The notes: generated by a model not told the origin, from the letters alone. A DNA stretch of 24,995 bases from Caryophanales bacterium (GCA_022781015.1 JALEUF010000012.1:1-24995); one strand, 5' to 3'; counted from the stretch's first letter, positions 15,522 to 24,559 are shown. A program made the numbers and translations.

Positions 15522-16987
15522 AGATTTCCCTCCTTTTTGTTTAAGACGCTCAGGTTAGATAAACCACTGATTTCTTCGAATTTATTGGCAATGTTGAATA
15601 ATAATGATTCCTCGAATTTCCTTCCCATGAAATTAATTCCTAATGGAAGGGAATTTTCTAATGTTAACGGAAGGGTAATTGAAGGCAATCCAGCAAAATT
15701 ACCAAGGGCAAGTTGATTATCAGCGATTAGATATTCGCTAGATAACTTGTTGCTGCTTCCTTCAAATAACGGGGCAACATTAGGTGCAGCTGGAGTAAGG
15801 ATCGCATCGTAAGAAGATAATATTTCATTAACCTTCTCAACAATCTTGGCCCTTACTTTAGTAGCACGTAAGAACAATACATCCTGGTTTTCTCTCATTA
15901 AAGCAAAACTTCCGATGACAAATCTTCTTTTAATTAGCTCTGAGAATCCCTTAGTCCTGGCATTCATCATTACTTCTTGATAACTATTGCCTCCATAATT
16001 TGGGCCAAACTTAATGCCGTCTAGATTTGCATCATTGCTAGTAGCCTCGGCACAAGAAATTACTATATAGGCTGGATAGATTGCCTTTAATAATTCTAAT
16101 GGGAAAGATACATAATCTACTATAGCACCCTCTTCTTTTAGCTTTTCTACGCCTTTTTCAAAAGAAGAAAGAAGTTTCTTATCGCCTACTGATTCATTTA
16201 TTTCCTTAATGACTGCAATCTTCCTTCCCTTTATAGAATCATCTATATGGGTCAAGTAATTTGGCACTTCTACAGTTGATGAAGTCGAATCTTTTTCGTC
16301 TCTTCCTGCTAAAGCATTTAATAAAACGGCACTATCTTTAACTGAACGGGTGAAATATCCAACATGGTCTAGACTTGGGGCAAATGGGAATAAACCAAAC
16401 CTAGAAATCCTTCCCCAAGTTGGCTTCATTCCTACTAATCCAGCATAGGCAGCTGGCTTTCTAACTGAGTCACCAGTATCGCTTCCAGTAGCAAAAGGAA
16501 CGACCCCTGCACTAGTTAAGGCAGCACTACCACAGCTAGATCCACCAATCATCCTAGTATGAGTTTCATCATATGGGTTAAATGTTTTTCCTTTATGGCC
16601 AGTCGTACCAGTTCCGCCCATAGCTAATTCATCCATGGTGGATTTACCAATCATGATGGCTTTCTTTTGCTTTAATCTAGCTACTACTTCGGCATCAAAA
16701 ACAGGCACATATCCATTCAAGACATTACTAGATGCCGTAGTTTCTATTCCCTTAGTAGAGAAATTATCCTTGCAGAAAAATGGAATTCCCCATAATGGGT
16801 TATCTATTTCTACTTCTTTTAAAGATGAGGCAAATTCTATCGCACCTACTTCATCTAGAATTTCTATCGCATTATTTTTATCTTCCTTGGCCCGCTTTAT
16901 TGCCTCTAATGTTAATTCTAGAGGAGTGACTTCTTTATTAATATAGGCCTTATGTATTTCTAATATTGTTCTATCTAAAACTGACAT
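15518..16987 (-). CDS. gatA: Asp/Glu-tRNA amidotransferase subunit A (amidase)
   Basis: A 489-residue amidase-signature enzyme that releases ammonia from glutamine for GatB. The Ser-cisSer-Lys triad is visible: Lys73 (FCKDNF), the cis-Ser in GGSSCGSAA (near 150), and Ser174 in DTGDSVRKP. An in-frame start 18 codons upstream at 17041 would lie inside gatC and adds residues unlike the family. The ATG at 16987 has AAAGGTGG about ten bases upstream and follows the gatC stop by one base, so it was chosen. With an asnS gene in the same window, the complex is probably needed mainly for Gln-tRNA(Gln); that is inference. Confidence 0.95.
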   Translation of the reverse strand: MSVLDRTILEIHKAYINKEVTPLELTLEAIKRAKEDKNNAIEILDEVGAIEFASSLKEVEIDNPLWGIPFFCKDNFSTKGIETTASSNVLNGYVPVFDAEVVARLKQKKAIMIGKSTMDELAMGGTGTTGHKGKTFNPYDETHTRMIGGSSCGSAALTSAGVVPFATGSDTGDSVRKPAAYAGLVGMKPTWGRISRFGLFPFAPSLDHVGYFTRSVKDSAVLLNALAGRDEKDSTSSTVEVPNYLTHIDDSIKGRKIAVIKEINESVGDKKLLSSFEKGVEKLKEEGAIVDYVSFPLELLKAIYPAYIVISCAEATSNDANLDGIKFGPNYGGNSYQEVMMNARTKGFSELIKRRFVIGSFALMRENQDVLFLRATKVRAKIVEKVNEILSSYDAILTPAAPNVAPLFEGSSNKLSSEYLIADNQLALGNFAGLPSITLPLTLENSLPLGINFMGRKFEESLLFNIANKFEEISGLSNLSVLNKKEGNL

Positions 16988-16988
16988 A

Positions 16989-17285
16989 TTAAATGACCAC
17001 CTTTGGTAATTTGATTTGGTTATCCATAGTAACTTTTGCATTAGAAAGAGCGACTTCAGTTTCTAATGGAGTTACTGGAATATCTTCTCTTAAATAGGAA
17101 GTCTCGCAGCCAAATGGGAAAGTCATGGACTCATAAGAGTCAATATCTTTAATATCTCCTAATAATTCCATTTGCTTTGTCAAAATAACAAATTCTTCAT
17201 AAAGAGTATCGACTTCGGCAGGAGTTAATTTAAACATTAATCTCTCAGCCGCGTCATTTAGAACTTCTTTTGTAATCTTTTTCAT
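16989..17285 (-). CDS. gatC: Asp/Glu-tRNA amidotransferase subunit C
   Basis: A 98-residue GatC, the small belt subunit that wraps GatA and GatB and stabilises the complex. Recognised by length, by LMFKLTPAEVDTLYEEF (16-32) near the N-terminus, by LREDIP (65-70), and by its place directly before gatA. An AGAGG site precedes the ATG. It follows ligA by 25 nt in the operon; no camS-like gene lies between them as it does in Bacillus and Staphylococcus. Confidence 0.92.
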   Translation of the reverse strand: MKKITKEVLNDAAERLMFKLTPAEVDTLYEEFVILTKQMELLGDIKDIDSYESMTFPFGCETSYLREDIPVTPLETEVALSNAKVTMDNQIKLPKVVI

Positions 17286-17310
17286 AAATAACCTCTTTGA
17301 AAGTATACTA

Positions 17311-19320
17311 CTATTGTCCGATTTTCCCTAAATGAGAAAGCGCTTCTTCTTCATCCATAGTCAAAACACCTAGTTGCTTAGCTTTTTCTAGCTTGCTTCC
17401 GGCATCTTTTCCAACGATGACGCAATCGGTTTTCTTTGAGACGCTAGAAGATACTTTAGCCCCTATCCCTTCTAGAATCGAAGTTAATTCATTACGGGAA
17501 TATCTTTCTAATGAACCAGTAAGGACGACATTCTTATTATAGAAATAGGAATTAACATCAATTTCATCAACCCCAAGATAATTGAAGTTAACCCCATATT
17601 GTTCTAATTTATTTAGCATTTCCCTATTCTTTTCATCATGGAAATAATCAAATAAGGCTTTCGCACATACTGGTCCAATAGAATCTATATTTAAATATTC
17701 TTGTTCGCTTGCTATATAGAAATTAGTAAGGTTCTTGAATTGCTTGGCTAATATTTTAGCAGTCTTGGATCCTACTTCTTTTATGCCTAGTCCAAATAAC
17801 AATCTTTCTAGTGAACGTGATTTAGAATCTTCGATAGCCTTGGTTAGGCTTGTAATGGATTTATCTGACCAGCCATCTAATTCTTTTATTTCTTCTGCAT
17901 GGTTATAAAGTTCATAAATAGAAGGGATATCGCTTAAGAATCCTTCTCCAAAGAATTCTTCAACAACCCTATCGCCCATCCCGTCTATATCCATCGCGTC
18001 TCTAGAGGCAAAATGGATCATTCCTTCTATTTTCCTAGATTGGCAGTCTGGATTTAAACAATAATGCAAACCTTGTACTTTTGTTAAAGGCTTATGACAT
18101 ATTGGACAATCTAGAGGCATGATGAATGGTTTCTCTGTCCCATCTCTTTCGGATATTATAGGCCGCACAACTTCAGGAATAACATCTGCTGCTTTTCTTA
18201 AAGAGACAATATCTCCAATCATCAATCCTTTTTCTTTGATGAAATCTTCATTATTTAAGGTAGCCCTCTGCACTAAAGAGCCGGCAACCCTAACAGGTTC
18301 AAGGACAGCATTAGGAGTAATCCTACCTGTCCTACCTACTGTTAGAATAATATCCAATAACCTAGTTTTAACTTCTAATGGAGGGAATTTATAGGCTGTT
18401 GCCCATTTTGGAGTCTTTGCTGTATAGCCAATTTCATCATATTCAAGCAAATTATCAACCTTGAATACAAGTCCATCGATATCATAAGGTAAACTTTCTC
18501 TTTTTTGGGTATATTCATCGATATAGTTAACCATATCCTTAACCCCATGGAGGAGCCTTCTTTCATGGTTAGTCTTAAAGCCCAATTCATCTAGGTAATC
18601 AAGTGCTTTTGAATGGGATGAAAATCCTAATTCCCTTGCATTTACTAGGTAATACCAGAAGGCATCAAGACGCCTAGAAGCAGCAACGCTAGAATCAAGG
18701 TTTCTTATGCTTCCAGCCGCAGCATTTCTAGCATTTGCAAATAAAGGCAGTCCCTTTGCTTCCCTATCTTTATTTAAGGCATCTAAAGAAGCTTTCGGCA
18801 TGAATACTTCACCCCTTACTTCAAATGGCCTTTTCTCTTTTACGGTTAGTGGAATTGATTTAATGGTAATGACATTCTGGGTAACGTCTTCCCCCATTAC
18901 TCCATCCCCTCTAGTAACGGCATATTGAAGCAAGCCGTTTTCATAAATAAGCGACATGCCTAATCCATCGATTTTTACCTCACCCATATATGTATTAATC
19001 GCTTCATGGGTGACGTCTTTTATCTTTCTATCAAAGTCAGTGACTTCATCTTCGTTATAGACATTGCCTAGAGAAAGCATAAGTCTTTTATGTGGTATTT
19101 TCTTAAATTCCTTAGCAACTTGGCCACCGACCCTATTTGTAGGAGAGGTCGCTAATTTGATATCAGGATATTCCTTTTCTAGTAAGATAAGTTCATTCAT
19201 GTACCTATCAAAAGTAGCATCATCAACACTTGGATTATCTAGTACATAATATTCATAGGTCCATTGATCTAATTTAGAAGAAAGGTAATCCCTTCTTTTA
19301 ATTGCTTCTAATTTATCCAT
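17311..19320 (-). CDS. ligA: NAD+-dependent DNA ligase
   Basis: A 669-residue full-length LigA that seals nicks in replication and repair using NAD+. Domain order is complete: the Ia NAD-binding domain with YEYYVLDNP (22-30); the adenylation domain with the KIDG lysine at 116; the OB fold; a Cys4 zinc finger (Cys405, 408, 421, 426); HhH repeats (~440-580); and a C-terminal BRCT domain (~590-669). The ATG shares its A with the pcrA stop (TAATG), so translation is tightly coupled. Confidence 0.97.
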   Translation of the reverse strand: MDKLEAIKRRDYLSSKLDQWTYEYYVLDNPSVDDATFDRYMNELILLEKEYPDIKLATSPTNRVGGQVAKEFKKIPHKRLMLSLGNVYNEDEVTDFDRKIKDVTHEAINTYMGEVKIDGLGMSLIYENGLLQYAVTRGDGVMGEDVTQNVITIKSIPLTVKEKRPFEVRGEVFMPKASLDALNKDREAKGLPLFANARNAAAGSIRNLDSSVAASRRLDAFWYYLVNARELGFSSHSKALDYLDELGFKTNHERRLLHGVKDMVNYIDEYTQKRESLPYDIDGLVFKVDNLLEYDEIGYTAKTPKWATAYKFPPLEVKTRLLDIILTVGRTGRITPNAVLEPVRVAGSLVQRATLNNEDFIKEKGLMIGDIVSLRKAADVIPEVVRPIISERDGTEKPFIMPLDCPICHKPLTKVQGLHYCLNPDCQSRKIEGMIHFASRDAMDIDGMGDRVVEEFFGEGFLSDIPSIYELYNHAEEIKELDGWSDKSITSLTKAIEDSKSRSLERLLFGLGIKEVGSKTAKILAKQFKNLTNFYIASEQEYLNIDSIGPVCAKALFDYFHDEKNREMLNKLEQYGVNFNYLGVDEIDVNSYFYNKNVVLTGSLERYSRNELTSILEGIGAKVSSSVSKKTDCVIVGKDAGSKLEKAKQLGVLTMDEEEALSHLGKIGQ

Positions 19321-21587
19321 TAGGCTTTACCTCCAAAAGAAGAAACCCTGCTGATTGAAGGATGGGATGAAAGCATTGTACGATGGCTTCCATCATCAAA
19401 ATCAATCTCAAACATTTCTTCATTAATTATCTTGCTTACTGTACCTAATCCAAATTTAGAATGGTTAATCCTATCCCCAACTCTCCAGCAAATTACCCCA
19501 TTTGAAGTAGGCTTTTCTTCATATACAGGTTTCTTTTCTTGACTCTTTTTCGTAAAGAAAGAATCAAACCCAGGATCATAATCAATATAATCGGAATCTT
19601 CTAAATCAAGGTTACGTTTCTTATATCCCCCATAGGAACTATAGAAGCTATCATCTCTTTCCTTAGGTACTTCTAGCCCTGCTTCTTTTATAAATCTAGA
19701 TGGGGCCTGCCTAGAATCAGTTGTATATGTATAAGAAGTATTATAGGTCAAGATAAGCTGTTTCTTTGCCCTAGTAAAGGCAACATAAGCAAGTCGCCTT
19801 TCTTCTTCCTCGGCATCGCGCTCACTATCATCGCTTAAAGCTTTTGGAGAAGGGAAAGAACCTTCTGATAATCCAATTACAAAGACGTTATCAAATTCAA
19901 GCCCTTTGGCAACGTGAACTGTCATCAAGGAAATATAATTGCCACCAGAAATATCATCTTGGGCAGAAACTAAAGCGATATTTTGCAAATATTCCTCAAA
20001 TGTTGAATTTGGATTATGTGACAAATATGCATTTAAATCATCAAATAAGGCATTGACGTTGCCAACCCTATCTTCATCTAGCTCTTGGTTTTCAGCCGCA
20101 TAGGCATAATAGCCAATATCAGTTATGAAATCCTTTAAGATGGCACTATAGGCCTCACTTCTTTCTTGTAGTCTTTCCTTAGTCTTTTCCATCTTGGAAA
20201 CCAAAGCGCCTAAAGCGACAAGAATTCTATTTGGAATCTCTGAATCAGAAGGAACATTCTTTATATATTCATATTCACCTAATTTAGCCTCAGTTGCTTC
20301 CTTTTTAATTATTTCAAGGCTGGCGGCACCTATTTTCCTAGATGGGACATTAACGATTCTATCAAAAGCAACGTCATCTTTTGGATTAACTAAAACCCTG
20401 AAATAGGCAAGGACATCCTTAACTTCTTTTCTTTGGTAGAACCTAAGCCCTCCAAAAATCCTATAAGGTAAACCTCTATGTGCTAATTCAGCTTCAAAAG
20501 GCCTAGTCAAATAGGAAGAGCGATATAAAACAGCAATGTTTGAATATACGGCATCACTAGATTTGCCAGCTATCTTTTCTATTTCGTTAACGACATAATT
20601 AGCTTCTTCATCTTTCGAGAAAGATTTTACAATGACTGGAAGTCCACCACTTTGGCTAGTAAATAAATCCTTAGGAACTCTTTTCTTGTTATGTGAGATA
20701 AGTGAATTGGCCGCGTTTAATATAGGTGAAGTAGACCTATAGTTTTCATTTAGTATTACATCTTCTAAATCAGGATAACGTCTAGGCATATCTAGGATTA
20801 TCTTTTGATTGGCACCTCTCCAGGTATAGATAGTCTGGTCAGGATCACCTACCACATATAGATTTGTATTATCAACCGAAAGAAGGTTAATTAATTCATA
20901 CTGGACATTGTTTGTATCCTGGAATTCATCAATTAAGAGATGTTTATACCTAGTAGACCATTTCTGCCTGACCTCAGGATAATTCTTTAAGATATATAAA
21001 GTCTTTAATATAAGGTCATCGAAATCCATGCTGAGGGCATTGTCTTTCTTTCTTTCGTATTCTTTGTACATATCAACCATTTCTTTTTCATTAACATAGA
21101 AAGGATTGACCTTTATATCATCAGGATATTCGCCTTTATTCTTCTTTCTAGATATATAGGAACGTAATTCTTTAACTATTGGGTCGCTTTTTTTGTAGTT
21201 TGCTTCTACTGCAACTTCTTGGATAAGTTTACCGCTATCTTCATCATCTAGAATTGAAAATGAAGGTGGAAACCCTAATAGATAGGCCTCTCTTCTTAAG
21301 AATCTAGCGCAGAAAGAATGAAATGTGCAGACAGTTAGAAAAGAAGCAGAACTACCAACAAGTTTTTCTACCCTTTCTTTCATTTCATTAGCGGCTTTAT
21401 TAGTAAAAGTAACTGCTAAAATCGAAGATGGATCAACGTTAAAAACATCCATCAAATAGGCAATACGGTATGTTAATACACGAGTTTTCCCAGACCCGGC
21501 ACCCGCAATGACACGGACATGGGCAGAGGAAGTTGAAACAGCCTGAAGCTGAGTTTTATTAAGTAAGGAAGCGTAATCAATATTCAT
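19320..21587 (-). CDS. pcrA: ATP-dependent DNA helicase PcrA/UvrD
   Basis: A 755-residue superfamily 1A 3'-5' helicase. Walker A GAGSGKT is at 29-35, TFTNKAANEMKER at 60-72 (motif Ia), DEFQDT at 220-225 (motif II), VVGDPDQTIYTWRGA near 245-259 (motif III), and VAFTRAKKQLILTY late in domain 2B/2A. The C-terminal segment RINHSKFGLGTVSKI with FDDGSHRTML is the Tudor-like domain that binds RNA polymerase in PcrA, favouring PcrA over Rep. Roles: nucleotide excision repair, plasmid rolling-circle replication and R-loop removal. It heads the operon; AAGG lies unusually close (2 nt) to the ATG. Confidence 0.96.
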   Translation of the reverse strand: MNIDYASLLNKTQLQAVSTSSAHVRVIAGAGSGKTRVLTYRIAYLMDVFNVDPSSILAVTFTNKAANEMKERVEKLVGSSASFLTVCTFHSFCARFLRREAYLLGFPPSFSILDDEDSGKLIQEVAVEANYKKSDPIVKELRSYISRKKNKGEYPDDIKVNPFYVNEKEMVDMYKEYERKKDNALSMDFDDLILKTLYILKNYPEVRQKWSTRYKHLLIDEFQDTNNVQYELINLLSVDNTNLYVVGDPDQTIYTWRGANQKIILDMPRRYPDLEDVILNENYRSTSPILNAANSLISHNKKRVPKDLFTSQSGGLPVIVKSFSKDEEANYVVNEIEKIAGKSSDAVYSNIAVLYRSSYLTRPFEAELAHRGLPYRIFGGLRFYQRKEVKDVLAYFRVLVNPKDDVAFDRIVNVPSRKIGAASLEIIKKEATEAKLGEYEYIKNVPSDSEIPNRILVALGALVSKMEKTKERLQERSEAYSAILKDFITDIGYYAYAAENQELDEDRVGNVNALFDDLNAYLSHNPNSTFEEYLQNIALVSAQDDISGGNYISLMTVHVAKGLEFDNVFVIGLSEGSFPSPKALSDDSERDAEEEERRLAYVAFTRAKKQLILTYNTSYTYTTDSRQAPSRFIKEAGLEVPKERDDSFYSSYGGYKKRNLDLEDSDYIDYDPGFDSFFTKKSQEKKPVYEEKPTSNGVICWRVGDRINHSKFGLGTVSKIINEEMFEIDFDDGSHRTMLSSHPSISRVSSFGGKA

Positions 21588-21604
21588 AGCCTTACTATTT
21601 TACA

Positions 21605-21639
21605 ATTGCTTTCATTCCTTATAAATAAGGAAAAGCAAT
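21605..21639. repeat. Imperfect inverted repeat just upstream of pcrA
   Basis: ATTGCTT (21605-21611) pairs with AAGCAAT (21633-21639), and TTCCTTAT (21615-21622) pairs with ATAAGGAA (21625-21632). There is a 3-nt bulge on one side and a 2-nt centre. It ends 18 nt before the pcrA start, so in RNA it would be a 15-bp 5'-leader hairpin beside the ribosome site, or in DNA an operator. Confidence 0.55.
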
Positions 21640-21681
21640 ATTTAGGAAGAATTGTGATTCAAATTGGATATAAATATTTAT

Positions 21682-21708
21682 CCCGATGAAAAAAGCCCTT
21701 AGATCGGG
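21682..21708. repeat. Short stem-loop in the pcrA upstream region
   Basis: CCCGAT (21682-21687) and ATCGGG (21703-21708) can form a 6-bp stem around a 15-nt loop containing A6GCCC. No T-run follows directly on either strand, so it is not a convincing terminator. The 21588-21827 gap otherwise holds the repeat sets listed separately. Confidence 0.35.
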
Positions 21709-21744
21709 AACAATTAATCCATTTTTTCTTCCAAAATAGAAAAA

Positions 21745-21776
21745 TGGCACTGATTTTGCACTCATTTGGCACTGAT
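21745..21776. repeat. Three 11-bp-phased copies of TGGCACTGAT
   Basis: TGGCACTGAT at 21745-21754, TTGCACTCAT at 21756-21765 and TGGCACTGAT at 21767-21776 have exactly 11-bp spacing. They lie between the divergent pcrA and membrane-protein genes. Phasing at one helical turn suggests several protein copies binding one DNA face, so this is a candidate operator. Confidence 0.5.
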
Positions 21777-21827
21777 AATTTTTAGATTACTTAAAATCTC
21801 TTTAATGTAAAATATAAAAGAGCAAAC

Positions 21828-22724
21828 ATGAATATCTTCAAGCAAAAGGAAACTACAAGCGAGAATATAGCCTTCATAGGCATATGCTCTGGGCTAATCG
21901 CGGTTATATCATTAATCGCCTCATTTTTCCCTTTGTCTAATTTATTCTTGCCCCTGATTATTCCCTTTTTTGCATGCATGCCCCCATTATTTTGTAAAAA
22001 AGGGTATTCCTATCTATTCTTATTTACTTCCTTTGCTTTATCTTTAATTGCTGGATTATATTCAATCTTGGACACTATATTTTTTATATTTCCGTCTATC
22101 TTAATTGGATTTGCTTTTGGAATATGTAGAAAAATAAAGATAAGCGAATCAATCCTCTTATTCTTATTATCCTTATTAGAACTAGGATTATTCTATATAT
22201 GCCTTTATCTAATAAAAGGAATATTTAGTGTCGATATAGGAGAGACCATCCTATCCTTAATAAAGCAAAATAAAGAAGGTGCAAAAGATGCATTACCTTT
22301 ATTTTATTTAGCGTATTCTTTTGCCCAGGTTGGTTTAACTGCCTTATTCCTTAATTTTGAATTACCTAAATTGAATCTAGATAAAAAAAGCAAGGACATC
22401 CCATATTTAGGTGAATGCTTATCGATTGTATTTGGAGTAGTTGCAATGATTATTGGATTATATGTTCCTTGGTTAGGATTACTTTTATTAGGTTTATCTT
22501 CCTACTGGGCGATTTATAGCGCGATTAATGTATTTTATAGTCAGAAATGGTATGTATATCTATCTTTAGGGATATTATTTTTTATCGGAATTTTCCTTTT
22601 TGCCTATTTATATCAATTCTATTTAGAAAAATATGGGATAATCTTAATAGGAGTAGTTTTTATTAGCTTCCCTATCTCTTCTTTAATAAATGAATTCTCC
22701 AAATTAAGGAAAAAAGAAAACTAA
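21828..22724 (+). CDS. Polytopic membrane protein, possibly DUF2232/YybS-like
   Basis: A 298-residue integral membrane protein with roughly eight hydrophobic helices starting at residue ~15 and ending near 290. It is very rich in Ile, Leu and Phe, with short charged loops and a charged cytoplasmic loop around residues 190-200 (KLNLDKKSKD). Length, helix count and overall pattern resemble DUF2232 (YybS) proteins, but no decisive motif was recognised, so this is tentative. The start has only a weak AAAGAG site. It diverges from pcrA and shares the regulatory gap; two further membrane genes follow on the same strand. Confidence 0.65.
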   Translation: MNIFKQKETTSENIAFIGICSGLIAVISLIASFFPLSNLFLPLIIPFFACMPPLFCKKGYSYLFLFTSFALSLIAGLYSILDTIFFIFPSILIGFAFGICRKIKISESILLFLLSLLELGLFYICLYLIKGIFSVDIGETILSLIKQNKEGAKDALPLFYLAYSFAQVGLTALFLNFELPKLNLDKKSKDIPYLGECLSIVFGVVAMIIGLYVPWLGLLLLGLSSYWAIYSAINVFYSQKWYVYLSLGILFFIGIFLFAYLYQFYLEKYGIILIGVVFISFPISSLINEFSKLRKKEN

Positions 22725-22766
22725 TATCTTTATAATAAGGAATTATAAGAGCAAAATTAAAAAGCA

Positions 22767-23300
22767 ATGAACGCGATTAAACAATTTGGACTTGGAATAT
22801 TGTATGCGGTACTATTCCCATTAATCCTAGTTATAGCCGCTCTAGTTGGAATATTTGGAATATTCAATTTCCTTTACCAAGGTGTTGTTTTAATCGTCAA
22901 TTTCTTTTCTGGTAAGCCTATATTCCCTCCATTTAAGGAAGATAATAAAGCTTATGACATCCTTCAAAAAGCCATAGATAAGCAAAATGGAATGGAAGAA
23001 CAAAAGAAAGAAGCTGCCCCTGCTAGCCAAACTGTCTATATCCAACAAAATTATTATCAACAAACCCCGACTGGATTTATTCCAGCCGGCCAGCAAGGCC
23101 CTCAAATAGGAATGAATCCAAACATGAATAATGGGTTTATCCCTAACCAAGGGTTCATTGCCCCTCAAATTCAACAAACCCCACCTGCAAATAATGTACA
23201 ACCAGACCAAATCCCAATGGCTAATCCAAATAATGTCATCGAAAATGAACCAAAAAACGATGTTGAATTGCTTAACTTCCCGGAAGGAGATAAAAAATGA
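22767..23300 (+). CDS. Membrane-anchored protein with Gln/Asn/Pro-rich tail
   Basis: A 177-residue protein not recognised as a family. Residues ~8-47 are hydrophobic (one long or two short membrane segments), followed by an amphipathic stretch KEDNKAYDILQKAIDK (57-72). From ~85 to 160 it is a low-complexity tail of Gln, Asn, Pro and Gly with related GFIP/GFIA words (103-106, 123-126, 129-132) and YIQQNYYQQT (91-100). The last 15 residues are acidic. The tail should be disordered and could be a docking or spacer arm. TATAAT at 22731-22736 is a possible -10. The stop overlaps the next start (ATGA), so the two proteins are made together. Confidence 0.75.
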   Translation: MNAIKQFGLGILYAVLFPLILVIAALVGIFGIFNFLYQGVVLIVNFFSGKPIFPPFKEDNKAYDILQKAIDKQNGMEEQKKEAAPASQTVYIQQNYYQQTPTGFIPAGQQGPQIGMNPNMNNGFIPNQGFIAPQIQQTPPANNVQPDQIPMANPNNVIENEPKNDVELLNFPEGDKK

Positions 23301-23953
23301 ATTTATTTATACTTCTTTCTGAAAGTGATAAAAAAGCCTTGATAGTCTTGCTTGTTATAGCAATGGTCCTTTTCCTTATTATCGGCTTACTTGGTGTTGC
23401 AGTTAGGAAAACCATGATTTATCAAGGAAAGAAAGCCGATAACATGCTTCATGATGTTGCTATTACTCATGTTGTTGATACCCCTGCTGCTTTTAAAAAA
23501 TTAGGATTAAAGAAAAACTGCAGGAAGCTATTTAAGGAATCCCTATATCCATTTTTAATCGCTTTTATTGGTTTATTGATTTATCTAATTACTAACATTG
23601 CCACTTCTAGATGGAACGAAAATCCTTTTGTTATTTTCTCTGAATTGTTCTATTCGTTCGATTGGAATGCTGAAGAAGTCTGGACTAAGGTATTTGGAAT
23701 AACTTTATTAGCTAACTTCCCTCCGGTTTCACATCGTCCGACATTCATTTTAGCCAATCTTCCATTTTATATAGCAACCTCTTGTTTCTATGTTGCAATT
23801 GTCTATTATCTAATTTCTTGCCAGGCTTTTATTTCTAGGGCAATCATGATTAATAGAAGAGCTTCTAGCGTATTTGAAAAATCACTAGAAGGATTTAAAG
23901 CTAGCGAAGATATAAAAATAACTCCAGATAAACCACTTCCCCCAAGTGAATAA
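23297..23953 (+). CDS. Unknown membrane protein with about three membrane helices
   Basis: A 218-residue protein of no family I recognise. Membrane helices are predicted by eye at ~13-36, ~81-101 and ~152-177. A basic soluble segment (38-80) lies between the first two, and a short polar C-terminal tail ends DKPLPPSE. It starts inside the stop of the Gln/Asn-rich protein gene (4-nt overlap), so a two-protein membrane complex is a reasonable inference. It faces the minus-strand lipoprotein gene with a 4-nt gap, and no terminator is visible between them. Confidence 0.7.
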   Translation: MNLFILLSESDKKALIVLLVIAMVLFLIIGLLGVAVRKTMIYQGKKADNMLHDVAITHVVDTPAAFKKLGLKKNCRKLFKESLYPFLIAFIGLLIYLITNIATSRWNENPFVIFSELFYSFDWNAEEVWTKVFGITLLANFPPVSHRPTFILANLPFYIATSCFYVAIVYYLISCQAFISRAIMINRRASSVFEKSLEGFKASEDIKITPDKPLPPSE

Positions 23954-23957
23954 TTAT

Positions 23958-24095
23958 TTATAAATCAATTCTAAGCCCAATCGGACAAGTTAAACCGTTC
24001 CCGTTACATTTAGAGGAACTCTTTTTAGAACCCCCACAAGAAATTAAAGCAAGGCTAGAGAATAAAAGCATCAATACAAGTAACTTCTTTTTCAT
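23958..24095 (-). CDS. Small (45-residue) lipoprotein
   Basis: The peptide has a textbook lipoprotein signal: MKKK, a hydrophobic run LLVLMLLFSSLAL, and the lipobox LISC with the lipidated Cys at 21. After cleavage only ~25 residues remain, Ser/Lys-rich then CNGNGLTCPIG with two more Cys that could pair. It follows the 153-residue membrane gene by 2 nt. A longer in-frame start at 24146 would overlap that gene and destroy the signal peptide, so the ATG at 24095 was chosen. Function is unknown; it is small enough to be missed by automatic annotation. Confidence 0.6.
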   Translation of the reverse strand: MKKKLLVLMLLFSSLALISCGGSKKSSSKCNGNGLTCPIGLRIDL

Positions 24096-24097
24096 AA

Positions 24098-24559
24098 TTA
24101 ATCTAGGTAATCTTTGGCTAAAAACCAGCCGATAAAGTATATGCACAAGGATAAATCTATGGAAGCGAAAGATTCAAGGAAAGATTCCCAATCCCCACTA
24201 GAAAATAGATTATTGAAATCAAATATAATCCAGATAAAAAAGAAAACGGCCGAAACAATAGCAGTTAAGGCAGTCAGCGAAAGGAAAGGCCCCTTGTTTA
24301 AAGAAAATGACACTCCTCCAATCGAAGAAAAAATCATAAATAAATACAGGACGAAAGACAAGATGACCAGAAAATAAGAAATGGCAGTAAATGTCGAATA
24401 ATCAGTATTAACCAAACTTATAATCGAAATGATAATATGGGCTAATCCGCTGATAAAAAGAAAAATTGATCCAAAGGCCAAAAGCAATCTTCCGAGTCGT
24501 ATCGAAAACTTGATTTCTTTGTCAAAATAAGCCTTGTAGATCAATCCATCCTTTTTCAT
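24098..24559 (-). CDS. Unknown four-helix membrane protein
   Basis: A 153-residue protein with about four hydrophobic helices (near 23-48, 57-79, 90-112 and 130-148) and a basic N-terminus (MKKDGLIYKAYFDKEIK). No family was recognised; small four-helix proteins of this look are common in Bacilli genomes. Its ATG overlaps the TGA of the upstream 54-residue gene by 4 nt, and the lipoprotein gene follows by 2 nt, so it lies in the asnS transcription unit. Confidence 0.65.
   Translation of the reverse strand: MKKDGLIYKAYFDKEIKFSIRLGRLLLAFGSIFLFISGLAHIIISIISLVNTDYSTFTAISYFLVILSFVLYLFMIFSSIGGVSFSLNKGPFLSLTALTAIVSAVFFFIWIIFDFNNLFSSGDWESFLESFASIDLSLCIYFIGWFLAKDYLD

Noticed and set aside
15237..15716. 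159-codon plus-strand frame across the gatB/gatA junction
   Set aside because: It is antisense to two well-identified genes, has no family resemblance, and its composition is that of a reverse-strand shadow.
16988..17041. Longer gatA start
   Set aside because: It lies wholly inside gatC and adds residues absent from GatA; the strong AAAGGTGG site serves the ATG at 16987.
21682..21708. Stem-loop as an intrinsic terminator
   Set aside because: No T-run follows directly on either strand, and it lies in a divergent gap where no transcript is expected to end.
24096..24146. Longer start of the small lipoprotein
   Set aside because: It would overlap the membrane-protein gene and put a non-hydrophobic stretch before the signal peptide.
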